From: GCA-003244245 sp036494005
GTDB taxonomy: Bacteria > Actinomycetota > Actinomycetes > Mycobacteriales > Pseudonocardiaceae
Assembly (NCBI GenBank): GCA_036494005.1
Contig: DASXOV010000074.1
Location: 1-64,000, forward strand
Length of the DNA: 64,000 nucleotides
Direction: 5' to 3'
Shown: one piece after another, positions 1 to 7,467 of the stretch
Layout: every line of letters begins with the position of its first letter
Position numbering within the stretch: position 1 is the first letter of the stretch
The notes under the pieces: model-generated
The model's database searches: none
What the model was told of the DNA's origin: nothing
What the model saw: only the letters and a program-made list of their open reading frames with translations
Translations under genes and position numbers: made by a program

Positions 1-5
1 CGCGT

Positions 6-389
6 TTGAGTCGCAGCGCTTCGAGGGCCGCCAAGGCGAAGGCGTGTAGTGCCATGCGCACCCGCAGCCGCCGCGGCGAGGGAAGCCCCCTGCGCAGCGC
101 CGTCGCCAAGACCAATCAGGCCGCCCTCGCCGCCCGGCGTGTAGAGCAGGCCCCGGACGCTCTGGCAGTCCTCAAGGCCGTCGCCGACAAGGTGGCCGCC
201 TCCTACCGGCGGGCCCAACGCAAATACGGCCACGCGATGCCCCGTGAGATCACCGACGCCATGACCGCTGCTGCTCAGAGGCTGGCCGATCTGGACGCGG
301 CGATCACGCGGCACGCCCCTAAGCGTGTCGCCCCGGTGCAGGAACACCGGGGCGACCAGCCAGCTCCAACCAATCCCCATTGGAGATGA
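6..389 (+). CDS. Hypothetical basic protein, 5' end uncertain
   Basis: Ala/Arg-rich frame that is open to the left window edge. The first visible start codons are TTG at 6 and ATG at 54, so the gene may begin outside the window. The middle looks helical and basic (KAVADKVAAS, YRRAQRKYG). It ends in an ATGA overlap with the next gene, as an operon member would. I recognise no family. Confidence 0.55.
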   Translation: MSRSASRAAKAKACSAMRTRSRRGEGSPLRSAVAKTNQAALAARRVEQAPDALAVLKAVADKVAASYRRAQRKYGHAMPREITDAMTAAAQRLADLDAAITRHAPKRVAPVQEHRGDQPAPTNPHWR

Positions 390-769
390 CCGTGAACAAC
401 CATCCCATGAGCCCCGCGGAGCACGAGGTCGCCACGCAGGCGACCCTGCGGGAGCGCATCGCCGACACGCTGATCAGGGCGGTCGGTTCTCAGCCCGAGG
501 ACCTGGACGACGTGGACCGCGCCGAACTGGCGAAGGTCACCGACGCCCTGATGGTGGTGTTCGAGTGCGAGTTTCGCGCGGAGGCGCAGTGGCACGACGA
601 GCAGGCCGAGAAATACCGCGCCGATGCACGTCGGCTCTTCGGCACCCAGGCGTCTCCGGGTAGTCAGATCGAGCGCGACACGGACAGGATGGTCGCGTTC
701 GCCGACGTGCGCCGCGCGGTGCACGAGCAGGCCGCCACCAGGTTGCGTTCCCAGGCAGGTGGGCGATGA
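386..769 (+). CDS. Hypothetical acidic helical protein
   Basis: 127 aa, starting at ATG 386 inside the stop of the previous gene. An in-frame TTG at 380 is a weaker alternative. The protein is acidic and helix-rich (EDLDDVDRAELAKVTDAL), with no cysteines beyond one and no membrane segment. It is probably soluble. Function unknown. Confidence 0.65.
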   Translation: MTVNNHPMSPAEHEVATQATLRERIADTLIRAVGSQPEDLDDVDRAELAKVTDALMVVFECEFRAEAQWHDEQAEKYRADARRLFGTQASPGSQIERDTDRMVAFADVRRAVHEQAATRLRSQAGGR

Positions 770-942
770 ACGCCTACCGCTGTGTCTGCGGCGGCCGTTC
801 CGACACCCCGCTGCACGCAGACATCACCGCGTGCCTGCCGCAGGGCACCGACCCGGTGACCTCACTGGCGCGCACCGCACGCCGTGTCTGGTCCCGTCGC
901 CGCACCAACGCCCGCCTGCAACTGCTGGGCGGTGCCCGGTGA
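766..942 (+). CDS. Hypothetical 58-aa protein with N-terminal Cys pair
   Basis: Starts at ATG 766 in an ATGA overlap and ends at TGA 940-942. The N-terminus reads MNAYRCVCGGRSDT and the C-terminus is very basic (RRVWSRRRTNARLQ). The C-x-C pair resembles half of a zinc ribbon. Coupling on both sides supports it as a real gene despite its size. Function unknown. Confidence 0.55.
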   Translation: MNAYRCVCGGRSDTPLHADITACLPQGTDPVTSLARTARRVWSRRRTNARLQLLGGAR

Positions 943-1175
943 CCGCCACCCTGAGTCCCGCCGTCGAGCAGTCGAAGCCGCTGCTGTCAGGTGCCTACAA
1001 GGCGCCGATGTGCCAGGACCCGAACTGCGATGGCGGTCTCCGGTCCTGGCGGGTCCCGGCGGGTGCTGTGTCCGCGCACTGCGGATGCCGCGCCGGTCGC
1101 CGCAACGCCGAGATCGCCTACGGGCGCCGTCACAACATCCCCGCCGTTCCGGTGCCGTCCGGGGTGCCGGCATGA
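939..1175 (+). CDS. Small cysteine-rich protein
   Basis: 78 aa from GTG 939, overlapping the previous stop (GTGA). Four cysteines (MCQDPNCDGG and HCGCRAGRR) could bind one metal ion. This type of short zinc-binding protein is common in actinophage early operons. Role not known. Confidence 0.6.
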   Translation: MTATLSPAVEQSKPLLSGAYKAPMCQDPNCDGGLRSWRVPAGAVSAHCGCRAGRRNAEIAYGRRHNIPAVPVPSGVPA

Positions 1176-1537
1176 GCCGCGACGAGAGGGCACGCCTGCG
1201 GGACGTGGTGCTCGACGCGCTCACCCCGGACGCGCTGCTGGCCGAGCTGCGGGAGCTTGCCCCGTTCGCCGTTGACAGCCACGCCGCACGGGCTGACGCC
1301 GTGCTGTGCGGGGCGGTGCTGGACGGCGGTGGGCGCGACATGTTCGAGCAGCTGCTCCGTCGGGCCCGGAGCGGTGACCGGATCGGCGCCGAGTTGTACG
1401 CCGCGGCGTGCTGGATCGCACTGTCGACACTCGTCGGCCACGACTCCCGCGCTGCTGCTCTGGTGTCGGCGTGGGCGCACCTGGACGTGGCCCGCGACCT
1501 GGCCGAGACGCAGTTCATCGCAGGGGGTGCGCTGTGA
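1172..1537 (+). CDS. Hypothetical helical protein
   Basis: 121 aa from ATG 1172 (ATGA overlap). Alpha-helical throughout, with an Ala/Leu-rich C-terminal half (YAAACWIALSTLVGHDSR) that resembles a helical-repeat or DUF4192-tail-like segment; that comparison is only an impression. The next gene has similar composition and length and may be a diverged duplicate. Confidence 0.6.
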   Translation: MSRDERARLRDVVLDALTPDALLAELRELAPFAVDSHAARADAVLCGAVLDGGGRDMFEQLLRRARSGDRIGAELYAAACWIALSTLVGHDSRAAALVSAWAHLDVARDLAETQFIAGGAL

Positions 1538-1866
1538 GCACCCGGTACTGCGATTCCCTGGCTGCTCGCGAACTGCTGGCGATGCTCCGGCAGGCGGCCT
1601 CGGCCGCGGACGGCACGGCGGTTCGCGACGCGATCGCCACTGTGACTGCGGCGCTGCACGGCGGCGCCCCGGAGGCGTGCGTGGCGCTGCAGACCTTCGC
1701 GTGGGCCGGCCTGCCCCGGTTCGACGCCGAACTGTACGGGGCGGCCATCTCGCTCGGGTCGGCTCTGTGGCATGTGGAGCAGGGCACCGACGCCACCGCG
1801 GCTTTGGATGCCGCGCAGTCGTATCTTCACGCCGCGCTGGACGTGCACACGGCAGGTGCCCGATGA
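1534..1866 (+). CDS. Hypothetical helical protein, possible paralogue of previous gene
   Basis: 110 aa from GTG 1534. Its pattern of helices resembles the preceding protein (LAARELLAMLRQAAS, then ELYGAAISLGSALWHVEQG), which suggests an old duplication. No catalytic motif is visible. Confidence 0.6.
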   Translation: MSTRYCDSLAARELLAMLRQAASAADGTAVRDAIATVTAALHGGAPEACVALQTFAWAGLPRFDAELYGAAISLGSALWHVEQGTDATAALDAAQSYLHAALDVHTAGAR

Positions 1867-2117
1867 GCGCCCCGGTGGACGACGTGGAGGTCACCGGCCG
1901 TGGGCTGGCCATGCTCCGCGCGGTGTCCGACGGACGCGGCGAACTGGTGTGCAGTTGCGAGCCGGACCTGTTCATCGACGGGCTGGGCTGCTGTGACCAG
2001 TACACGGCGCACCGGCTGGCGCGGGCCGGTCTCATCCGGCCGGCGAGCAGCGGGGCCGTCGGCGAGCGGGTACCCGCCGAGCTCACCGTCGCTGGCCGGG
2101 CATTGGTGACGTCATGA
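1863..2117 (+). CDS. Small protein, possible winged-helix
   Basis: 84 aa from ATG 1863. The order of elements (GRGLAMLRAVSDGRGELV, then QYTAHRLARAGLIRPA, then ELTVAGRAL) reads like a degenerate winged helix: helix, recognition helix, then a beta wing. A CSC/CC cysteine group sits between. DNA binding is inferred only. Confidence 0.5.
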   Translation: MSAPVDDVEVTGRGLAMLRAVSDGRGELVCSCEPDLFIDGLGCCDQYTAHRLARAGLIRPASSGAVGERVPAELTVAGRALVTS

Positions 2118-2665
2118 TGACCTCCGCTGTCACGTTCGCCGTGGTGCTGCCCGGTCTGCTGGTGGCGCACAACGTGGCGGACCATTGGCTGCAGACCGAT
2201 CACCAGGCCGGGCACAAGGGCCTGTCGGGCTGGCCGGGCCGGATCGCCTGCGCATCCCACGTCGCCACCTACACCCTGACCACGGTCGCCACGGTGGCGC
2301 TGCTGTGGTGGCTGCTGGACCTGCCGATCAGCCCGCTGGGCTTCGTGGCCGGGCAACTGGTCAGCGCGGTCACGCACTACTGGGCGGATCGGCGCACCAC
2401 CCTCGCGGAGCTGTGCGAGCGCCTCGGTAAGGGTGACTTCTACCGGCTCGGCACGCCGCGCCTCGTGCAGGCCACGGTGAGCAGACCTCACGGGAACCTG
2501 GACGACCAGGGCACCGCGAAGCAGGTCGTGACGCTGTGGGGCCTGGACGGAAAGCCGGTCATGTGGGACGGCCCGTCGCTCGGTACCGGGGCCTATGTCC
2601 TTGACCAAAGCTGGCACTGGTTCTGGCTGTTCGCCGCCGCACTGCTCACGGCGGTGATCGTGTGA
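2114..2665 (+). CDS. DUF3307-like membrane protein
   Basis: 183 aa. The N-terminal segment contains HNVADHWLQTDHQAGHKG, followed by a hydrophobic stretch with a conserved His (SHVATYTLTTVATVALLW), then VTHYWADRR and a C-terminal DQSWHWFWLFAAALL membrane segment. This His-rich membrane architecture matches DUF3307 proteins seen in actinophages and mobile elements. It probably has three to four membrane spans. Biochemical role unknown. Confidence 0.7.
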   Translation: MMTSAVTFAVVLPGLLVAHNVADHWLQTDHQAGHKGLSGWPGRIACASHVATYTLTTVATVALLWWLLDLPISPLGFVAGQLVSAVTHYWADRRTTLAELCERLGKGDFYRLGTPRLVQATVSRPHGNLDDQGTAKQVVTLWGLDGKPVMWDGPSLGTGAYVLDQSWHWFWLFAAALLTAVIV

Positions 2666-3351
2666 GCACCTACCAGTCCCCCCGTAAAAGCATCCGCGAG
2701 TGGGTCAAGGCGAACCGCGACGAGATCATCGTGTCGGCTCTCGTGGCCGCGCCGGTCGCACTGTTCGTTTCCGCCGCCGTGGTGCTAGGGGCGACCAGCG
2801 CTGCACACCCAGCGCCACCTACGCGTGCCACTACTGCACCGTCCGCTCCTGCTCCACCTCACGCGCAGAACGCGTGGGACCGGTTCTGGTCGTGGACCCC
2901 GCCGCCTACGCCGACCAGCGTGGTCTGCACCTTCAAAGGCGAAGCGGTGTCCTGCGTGAAGCAGTGGGCGGGTAAGCCGCCCACCACGCAGGTGCTGCCC
3001 TGGCCTCTGACGGAGGACCAGCAGACGCAACTGATCGACGATGGCGCGAACTGGCCGCCGAAGACGGAGCCGGGTCGCGAGCAGTACCTCACCCCACTGG
3101 AGTTGGACGCCGACTCCTTCGAGAAGCCGCTCGCCCCTACGCGGCACTGCCGCGACGGGCTGATGCAGCCGGCCTTCGTGTGCGACGACCTGTCGTGGGG
3201 CACCGTGAGCTGGGTCCACGACGACGGCACGGTGGTGCTGGTCAACCCCGATCCTGCGGTGTGGCCGAAGGATGATCCGACGCCGCGGCGCTGCCCCGGT
3301 AGTGACCTGTGGGTTCCGTACGTGCCGACCTGCCCGGGTGGCGTGTCATGA
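2662..3351 (+). CDS. Membrane-anchored protein with extracytoplasmic domain
   Basis: 229 aa from GTG 2662. A basic N-terminus is followed by one membrane segment at about residues 22-45, then a Pro/Ala/Thr-rich linker and a roughly 150-residue domain with paired cysteines (VVCTFKGEAVSC; HCRDGLMQPAFVC; CPGSD..TCPG). An extracytoplasmic disulfide-bonded domain is likely. It lies in an operon dominated by membrane proteins upstream of the translocase, so an envelope role is plausible. Confidence 0.65.
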   Translation: MSTYQSPRKSIREWVKANRDEIIVSALVAAPVALFVSAAVVLGATSAAHPAPPTRATTAPSAPAPPHAQNAWDRFWSWTPPPTPTSVVCTFKGEAVSCVKQWAGKPPTTQVLPWPLTEDQQTQLIDDGANWPPKTEPGREQYLTPLELDADSFEKPLAPTRHCRDGLMQPAFVCDDLSWGTVSWVHDDGTVVLVNPDPAVWPKDDPTPRRCPGSDLWVPYVPTCPGGVS

Positions 3352-3728
3352 CCTCCGCCTACCGGTCCCCCCATGACCTCCCTCCCGTGTGGGGCATCGA
3401 CGTCCTAGGTCAGCTCCTCAGCGACTACGAGGTAGCCCTGAACTGGGACGTCACCATCAGCCCGGACAACGCCGCGCGGTACGCCCTGGCCCTGCTGGCC
3501 ATCGCCGCCCGGGTGGAGCACCTGGTGGTCACCCGGCGTCCGGTGCGGGTGGTGGCCGCCCTGGATGCGGGCGCGTCGTTCGCGCAGGTCCACACCGCCA
3601 CCGGGATGACCGTGGGTGCGGTGCGGGCCGAGATCCGGGCATGGGTGGCCGAGCAGGACCGGTTCCACCTGATCGACCCGACGGAGCGGGACCGGGTGCT
3701 GGCCCTGATCACAGGTGAGCCGTCATGA
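3348..3728 (+). CDS. Hypothetical protein with HTH-like segment
   Basis: 126 aa from ATG 3348 (ATGA overlap). Residues about 70-100 read as a sigma-factor or resolvase-like helix-turn-helix: ALDAGASFAQVHTATGMTV then GAVRAEIRAWV. It is probably a small DNA-binding protein; nothing identifies the target. Confidence 0.6.
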   Translation: MTSAYRSPHDLPPVWGIDVLGQLLSDYEVALNWDVTISPDNAARYALALLAIAARVEHLVVTRRPVRVVAALDAGASFAQVHTATGMTVGAVRAEIRAWVAEQDRFHLIDPTERDRVLALITGEPS

Positions 3729-4033
3729 CCGCGTTCCTCGGCCAGGTCGTCATGGCTCTCATCGTCATCGCGGTGATCGCGGCGATCCTAGCCAGCAAGT
3801 CCCGGCGGATTGTCTACACGGACGAGCAGCCCCAGCGGCAACGGCAGCAAGTGGACCGATCGGCGCTGCGGGATATCCGCGACCACGAACTCGACGCGCA
3901 GATCGCCGAGAACCAGGCGTCGATGCTGCTGGCCGCTAATCAGCACTATCTAGCCGCGAACCAGATGGGGATCGCCGCGCAGCACCGCGCGGCTGCCGCT
4001 GTGCTGCGCGGCCAGATGGGCGGCCAGCGATGA
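3725..4033 (+). CDS. Single-pass membrane protein with coiled tail
   Basis: 102 aa. One N-terminal membrane segment (FLGQVVMALIVIAVIAAIL) is followed by a polar Gln-rich helical tail with the tail predicted cytoplasmic. It resembles the small membrane or spread-type proteins found beside TraB-like translocases in actinobacterial mobile elements; that link is by context only. Confidence 0.6.
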   Translation: MTAFLGQVVMALIVIAVIAAILASKSRRIVYTDEQPQRQRQQVDRSALRDIRDHELDAQIAENQASMLLAANQHYLAANQMGIAAQHRAAAAVLRGQMGGQR

Positions 4034-4332
4034 CCGCCGCTGAGGTCCGGATGCTGCACATCACCGACGTCGCTCTCGGCGAGATCGACCCGCTACTGGC
4101 TGACCTGTTCGACCAGCCTGACTGGCAGGAGCGCGCGCTGTGCGCGCAGACCGATCCAGACCTGTTTTTCCCTGAAACAGGCGGCTCGGCGCGCGAGGCC
4201 AAGCAAATCTGCCGCCTGTGTGAGGTGCGCACACCTTGTCTTGATTACGCGCTGGCCACCGGTGAGCGGTTCGGGATCTACGGCGGTCTCAGCGAGCGTG
4301 AGCGCCGCTGCCTGAAGAGGCGGGCCGCCTGA
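4030..4332 (+). CDS. WhiB-family iron-sulfur transcription factor
   Basis: 100 aa, typical WhiB length. The four cluster cysteines are C38, C61, C64 and C70 (C-x22-CxxC-x5-C), followed by the G82-IYGG turn and a basic C-terminus (RERRCLKRR). WhiB proteins bind a 4Fe-4S cluster and the sigma-70 family subunit of RNA polymerase to change promoter choice; the family is confined to actinobacteria and their phages. It overlaps its neighbours by 4 bp and 1 bp. A second, more divergent WhiB lies at 15918-16187. Confidence 0.9.
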   Translation: MTAAEVRMLHITDVALGEIDPLLADLFDQPDWQERALCAQTDPDLFFPETGGSAREAKQICRLCEVRTPCLDYALATGERFGIYGGLSERERRCLKRRAA

Positions 4333-4619
4333 TGCGCGAACTGCAGAACCCCGGCGGGAACCGCCCGGACGAGACGTCGCTGCCCCTGGCCGCTATGGCC
4401 CGGTACGGGGCGGAGCAGGTGCTGCCGTGGGTGTCGTTTGGCTGTGTCTACCTGGCCGGCTGGCAGGTCATGTCGGTGGCCCTGGCCGGGTTGTGGCTGC
4501 TGGTGCGTCACGTGTCCCCGGTGCTGGTGCCCCGTGCTGCCTCCACCGCTCTTGTGCAGCCAGGCGACCGGTCACCCGGTCGCCGTGACGGCCGGGCACC
4601 GGGGAGGCGGTCCCGATGA
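4332..4619 (+). CDS. Small membrane protein
   Basis: 95 aa, starting at ATG 4332 in TGATG with the previous stop. Two hydrophobic stretches (VLPWVSFGCVYLAGW and VMSVALAGLWLLVRHV) lie at about residues 32-62. The Arg/Pro-rich C-terminus is probably cytoplasmic. No family recognised. Confidence 0.55.
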   Translation: MRELQNPGGNRPDETSLPLAAMARYGAEQVLPWVSFGCVYLAGWQVMSVALAGLWLLVRHVSPVLVPRAASTALVQPGDRSPGRRDGRAPGRRSR

Positions 4620-5509
4620 GCGACCCGTTCGCCATCCCCACTGTGGAGTTCCACGACGACCCGCGTCTGGAGAACGGCGGGGAGTGGCCGGCCAGCCCGG
4701 AGCCTGAGCCTACTGCTGCGGAACCTGCCGCCGAGCAGGTGGCGCCGAGCGTCGCACCGACCAGCGGTGCACGCGGCTGGCTGGCCACACAGCCGTGGTA
4801 TGCGCAGCCGCAGCAGGCCTTCACGGACCTGAAGCTGGACGCCAGGCACGGCGACTGGACGATCAACAGCTACGTCCGGGCGGCGCGTATCGCCTGGGTG
4901 CACATCCCGGCGCGTCTGGCCCGGATCCGGGCGTGGTCGGTGCTGCGGCTGTGGATGCGGGCCGACGCACCCCGGTTCTCCGAGCCGCAGCCCCCGCTGT
5001 CTGCGGTGGTGGCGCAGGCCCGGGAGTCGTGGGCGGATCTCGCGTTCGCCTGCGTGTACATCCCGGCCCGTGTGTGGTCGATATGGGCTGACTACGCGGG
5101 CCGCATGGCCATCGTGGCCGGTCTGATCGCCCTGGGGATCACTGCGCTGGCCGGGCCGGGCTGGTGGTGGGACCAGATCAGCGGGTTGTGGGCGTCGTTC
5201 GGCAACTCCGCACCGGGCGGGCTGCCGCACGCCGCCCCCACCGCAGTGCCCGCTCCCGTGAGCCATGCCGCTGCACCGCCGCAGCCGAGTTCCTCGACAC
5301 CGGCCGCACCGGGTGTGTTCGCGAGCGTCCTGCAACTGCTGCTAATCGCCCTGGCTGCCGTGTTCGGAGTTCGCCGGTGGATCCGCAGCAGGGACAAGCG
5401 CCGCAACGCTCAGCGCCGTGACGGGGTTCTGCGGGACCTGGTGGCGCACATGAACGCCGACAACGACAGCCGCCGCCGGTCGTGGCGGCGGGAAGGAAGT
5501 GATCGCTGA
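4616..5509 (+). CDS. Multi-pass membrane protein, unknown
   Basis: 297 aa. The acidic, Pro-rich N-terminus is followed by amphipathic or membrane helices containing a repeated VHIPARLARI / VYIPARVWSI pattern, a clear span at about residues 163-182 (AIVAGLIALGITALAG), and a second at about 240-262 (LQLLLIALAAVFGV), ending in a basic tail. The duplicated IPAR motif suggests an internal repeat. It precedes other membrane genes and the translocase. Confidence 0.6.
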   Translation: MSDPFAIPTVEFHDDPRLENGGEWPASPEPEPTAAEPAAEQVAPSVAPTSGARGWLATQPWYAQPQQAFTDLKLDARHGDWTINSYVRAARIAWVHIPARLARIRAWSVLRLWMRADAPRFSEPQPPLSAVVAQARESWADLAFACVYIPARVWSIWADYAGRMAIVAGLIALGITALAGPGWWWDQISGLWASFGNSAPGGLPHAAPTAVPAPVSHAAAPPQPSSSTPAAPGVFASVLQLLLIALAAVFGVRRWIRSRDKRRNAQRRDGVLRDLVAHMNADNDSRRRSWRREGSDR

Positions 5510-5922
5510 TGCTCGGGATTGACATCGTCGGCACCGCGATCGGTGCCCTGTTCTTCTATTTCCTGCACAAAATGGCGAAGGGCCACGGAGGAAGGCTCCC
5601 CGGTGGTCGGATCCTTCGCACAGTGCTCGCCGGGTTCAGTGGCGTTTTCCTGGCGTTCTCGATCGTCGGGTGGGCGCTCCTGTGGGGCTTGGGGATGATC
5701 GACCCGATCATCCCCGGCGTTCTCCTGCTCGCGGCGGTCGGCACGATCATTCTGGACGTCATTGTGGACGGGAAGGTCGACAAGCCCGCACTCGTCGCGA
5801 TCGTGGCACTTCCGGTTCTGTTCCTCGGGGCGCACGGCACGTTCGCCGCGCACGGAGCGAACGTGGTCACCGAGGTCCACAACTCCACCGAGTCCAAGAT
5901 CTCGTCCTGGCTGAGTGGGTGA
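5509..5922 (+). CDS. Four-span membrane protein
   Basis: 137 aa with four hydrophobic segments separated by short loops (VGTAIGALFFYFLHK; LAGFSGVFLAFSIVGWALL; GVLLLAAVGTIILDVIV; VAIVALPVLFLGAHG). Compact small integral membrane protein. No family recognised. Confidence 0.6.
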   Translation: MLGIDIVGTAIGALFFYFLHKMAKGHGGRLPGGRILRTVLAGFSGVFLAFSIVGWALLWGLGMIDPIIPGVLLLAAVGTIILDVIVDGKVDKPALVAIVALPVLFLGAHGTFAAHGANVVTEVHNSTESKISSWLSG

Positions 5923-5925
5923 CCC

Positions 5926-7362
5926 ATGGGTCTCTTGTTCCTTTGCTTTGTGATCGCCGGGATCGTGGTCAAGAAGGCGGGCGCGGTCAGGGATCGGGCT
6001 GCTGCTGCCATGGGCTCGGACCACGCCAAGCTGCGGATGCAGGCGCGGCAGCACGAGCATGAGCGCTGGCTGGCCAAGCAGAAACACCTGCACGAGCTGC
6101 GCAAGGCGGGCAAGGCCGGACCGACACTCCCCGAGGCGCTGGCCGAGCGCGTCCGGAATGGCCCGAAGTCCCGCTCCGACATGGGCGGCATCCGGGCGTG
6201 GTGGTTCGACCTGTGCGCCGACCGTGCCGACCAGTTGACCCGGGAGCGCCGCGCCCGTGAGGAGCGGCGCCGCAACGGGGACCAGGAGTGGCAGAAGGCC
6301 GCTAGGGGCTTCCACGCCTGGTGGGTGCGTGCCGGTGAGCAGGCCGCACGGCGCTGGCAGGAACGCAACGAGCAGCGGGACCCGCAGCGGTGGACTGCTG
6401 AGCGCCTCGACCAGGACCCCACCGAGCGGACGGCACCGGAACCGCAGCCGGAAACCGTGGACGCGGAGTTCGTGGACGACCAGCCGCAGACCACCGAGCC
6501 GCTGCAGATCGAGCCCGGCTGGCCCGGTGACACCCCGACACCGCAGCCCCAGCCGGCCAGTACGACCCCGCCGACGACCACGGGAAGTGGTTGGGAAGCG
6601 CCCCGTGAGCCGTTCATCAACGGCGGTCAGCGGCTCGACCGCAGCGAACTTCTACAGGGCAGTGACAACAACGGAGGAACAGCAATGGCAACTGAGAACG
6701 CTGCGGGCGAGTTGGCCAGCCTCAACGCGGAGATCGAACGTCAGATAGAAGGCGGGTTCTCTCCAGATCGGGACAACGTGAACCGCCGCGACCGGCTGGA
6801 GAAGCTCGTCAAGCTGGGCGAGGCGAATCGGGGCGGTGGCTGGAGCCCGGCCGGAGAGCACGCGTCGGACACGAGGCGGGTGGCCGCTGCCCGCGACAAC
6901 ATCCGCAACGGCAACCACGGCGGATCGTCCGGTGGTGGTGTTCCCGCCGTCATCGGTGGCGGAAGCCCTGTCGTGGCAAGCGGTGCCGGGGAAATTTTCA
7001 ACCCGGAATCGGCATTGGCGAACGCTCAGTTCTCTGAGCAGTTCGGCGCCGCAGCGATGGACCGTTTCCAGAAGCTCACCCAGGAGTGCGCAAGCCTCGC
7101 GACGCAGTACGAGACGTGGGCATCTCAGGTTGATCACAGCGGCGTGAAGGGTCAGCCGCTGGCGGACTACCGCAACATGGCCGACCAGCTGCGCGCGATG
7201 CAGGAGTCCGCGCAGCAGTTGGTGGCGGCCTCGGACAGCGTCCGGGGCGCGGGTGCGTCCGCTGCGGGGCATTTCGCCAGGCACCAGGACGTGCTGACCC
7301 CCGTGCTGGACGACCAGACCATGGGCCACGCCGGGTACGCGGGAATGAAGCTTCCCGGCTGA
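5926..7362 (+). CDS. Membrane-anchored, Pro-rich protein; contains an internal start
   Basis: 478 aa. An N-terminal membrane anchor (residues 2-16) is followed by a long charged helical region (about 25-150), then a Pro/Thr/Gln-rich spacer (about 165-240). Codon 254 is an ATG at 6685 preceded by a strong ribosome binding site, and from there a compact 225-residue domain follows in the same frame, so two products are likely. It lies directly before the translocase operon segment. Function unknown. Confidence 0.6.
   Translation: MGLLFLCFVIAGIVVKKAGAVRDRAAAAMGSDHAKLRMQARQHEHERWLAKQKHLHELRKAGKAGPTLPEALAERVRNGPKSRSDMGGIRAWWFDLCADRADQLTRERRAREERRRNGDQEWQKAARGFHAWWVRAGEQAARRWQERNEQRDPQRWTAERLDQDPTERTAPEPQPETVDAEFVDDQPQTTEPLQIEPGWPGDTPTPQPQPASTTPPTTTGSGWEAPREPFINGGQRLDRSELLQGSDNNGGTAMATENAAGELASLNAEIERQIEGGFSPDRDNVNRRDRLEKLVKLGEANRGGGWSPAGEHASDTRRVAAARDNIRNGNHGGSSGGGVPAVIGGGSPVVASGAGEIFNPESALANAQFSEQFGAAAMDRFQKLTQECASLATQYETWASQVDHSGVKGQPLADYRNMADQLRAMQESAQQLVAASDSVRGAGASAAGHFARHQDVLTPVLDDQTMGHAGYAGMKLPG
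6685..7362 (+). CDS. Nested in-frame gene: soluble C-terminal product
   Basis: Begins at ATG 6685 with GGAGG at 6673-6677, spacing 7 nt, inside and in frame with the gene at 5926-7362. The 225-aa product starts MATENAAGELASLN, contains a Gly/Ser-rich linker, and ends in a helical region (MADQLRAMQESAQQLVAAS). Either it is made separately by internal initiation, or two once separate genes have fused by loss of a stop codon. The ribosome binding site is better than those of most genes around it. Confidence 0.5.
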   Translation: MATENAAGELASLNAEIERQIEGGFSPDRDNVNRRDRLEKLVKLGEANRGGGWSPAGEHASDTRRVAAARDNIRNGNHGGSSGGGVPAVIGGGSPVVASGAGEIFNPESALANAQFSEQFGAAAMDRFQKLTQECASLATQYETWASQVDHSGVKGQPLADYRNMADQLRAMQESAQQLVAASDSVRGAGASAAGHFARHQDVLTPVLDDQTMGHAGYAGMKLPG

Positions 7363-7380
7363 CCGGCATCTCTCGGGCCT

Positions 7381-7403
7381 CGCCCCCACATCAAAGGTGG
7401 GCG
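7381..7403 (+). terminator. Imperfect hairpin between operon segments
   Basis: CGCCC(CC)AC pairs with GTGGGCG around an ATCAAAG loop in the 105-bp gap before the translocase gene. It has a bulge and no U-tract, so it is a weak terminator candidate or an mRNA structure. Confidence 0.3.
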
Positions 7404-7467
7404 CCCGTGTCGTGGCGGAGCGGGGCACTACGAACCAAACCAGCAAACAGCAAGGAAAGGGACGACC

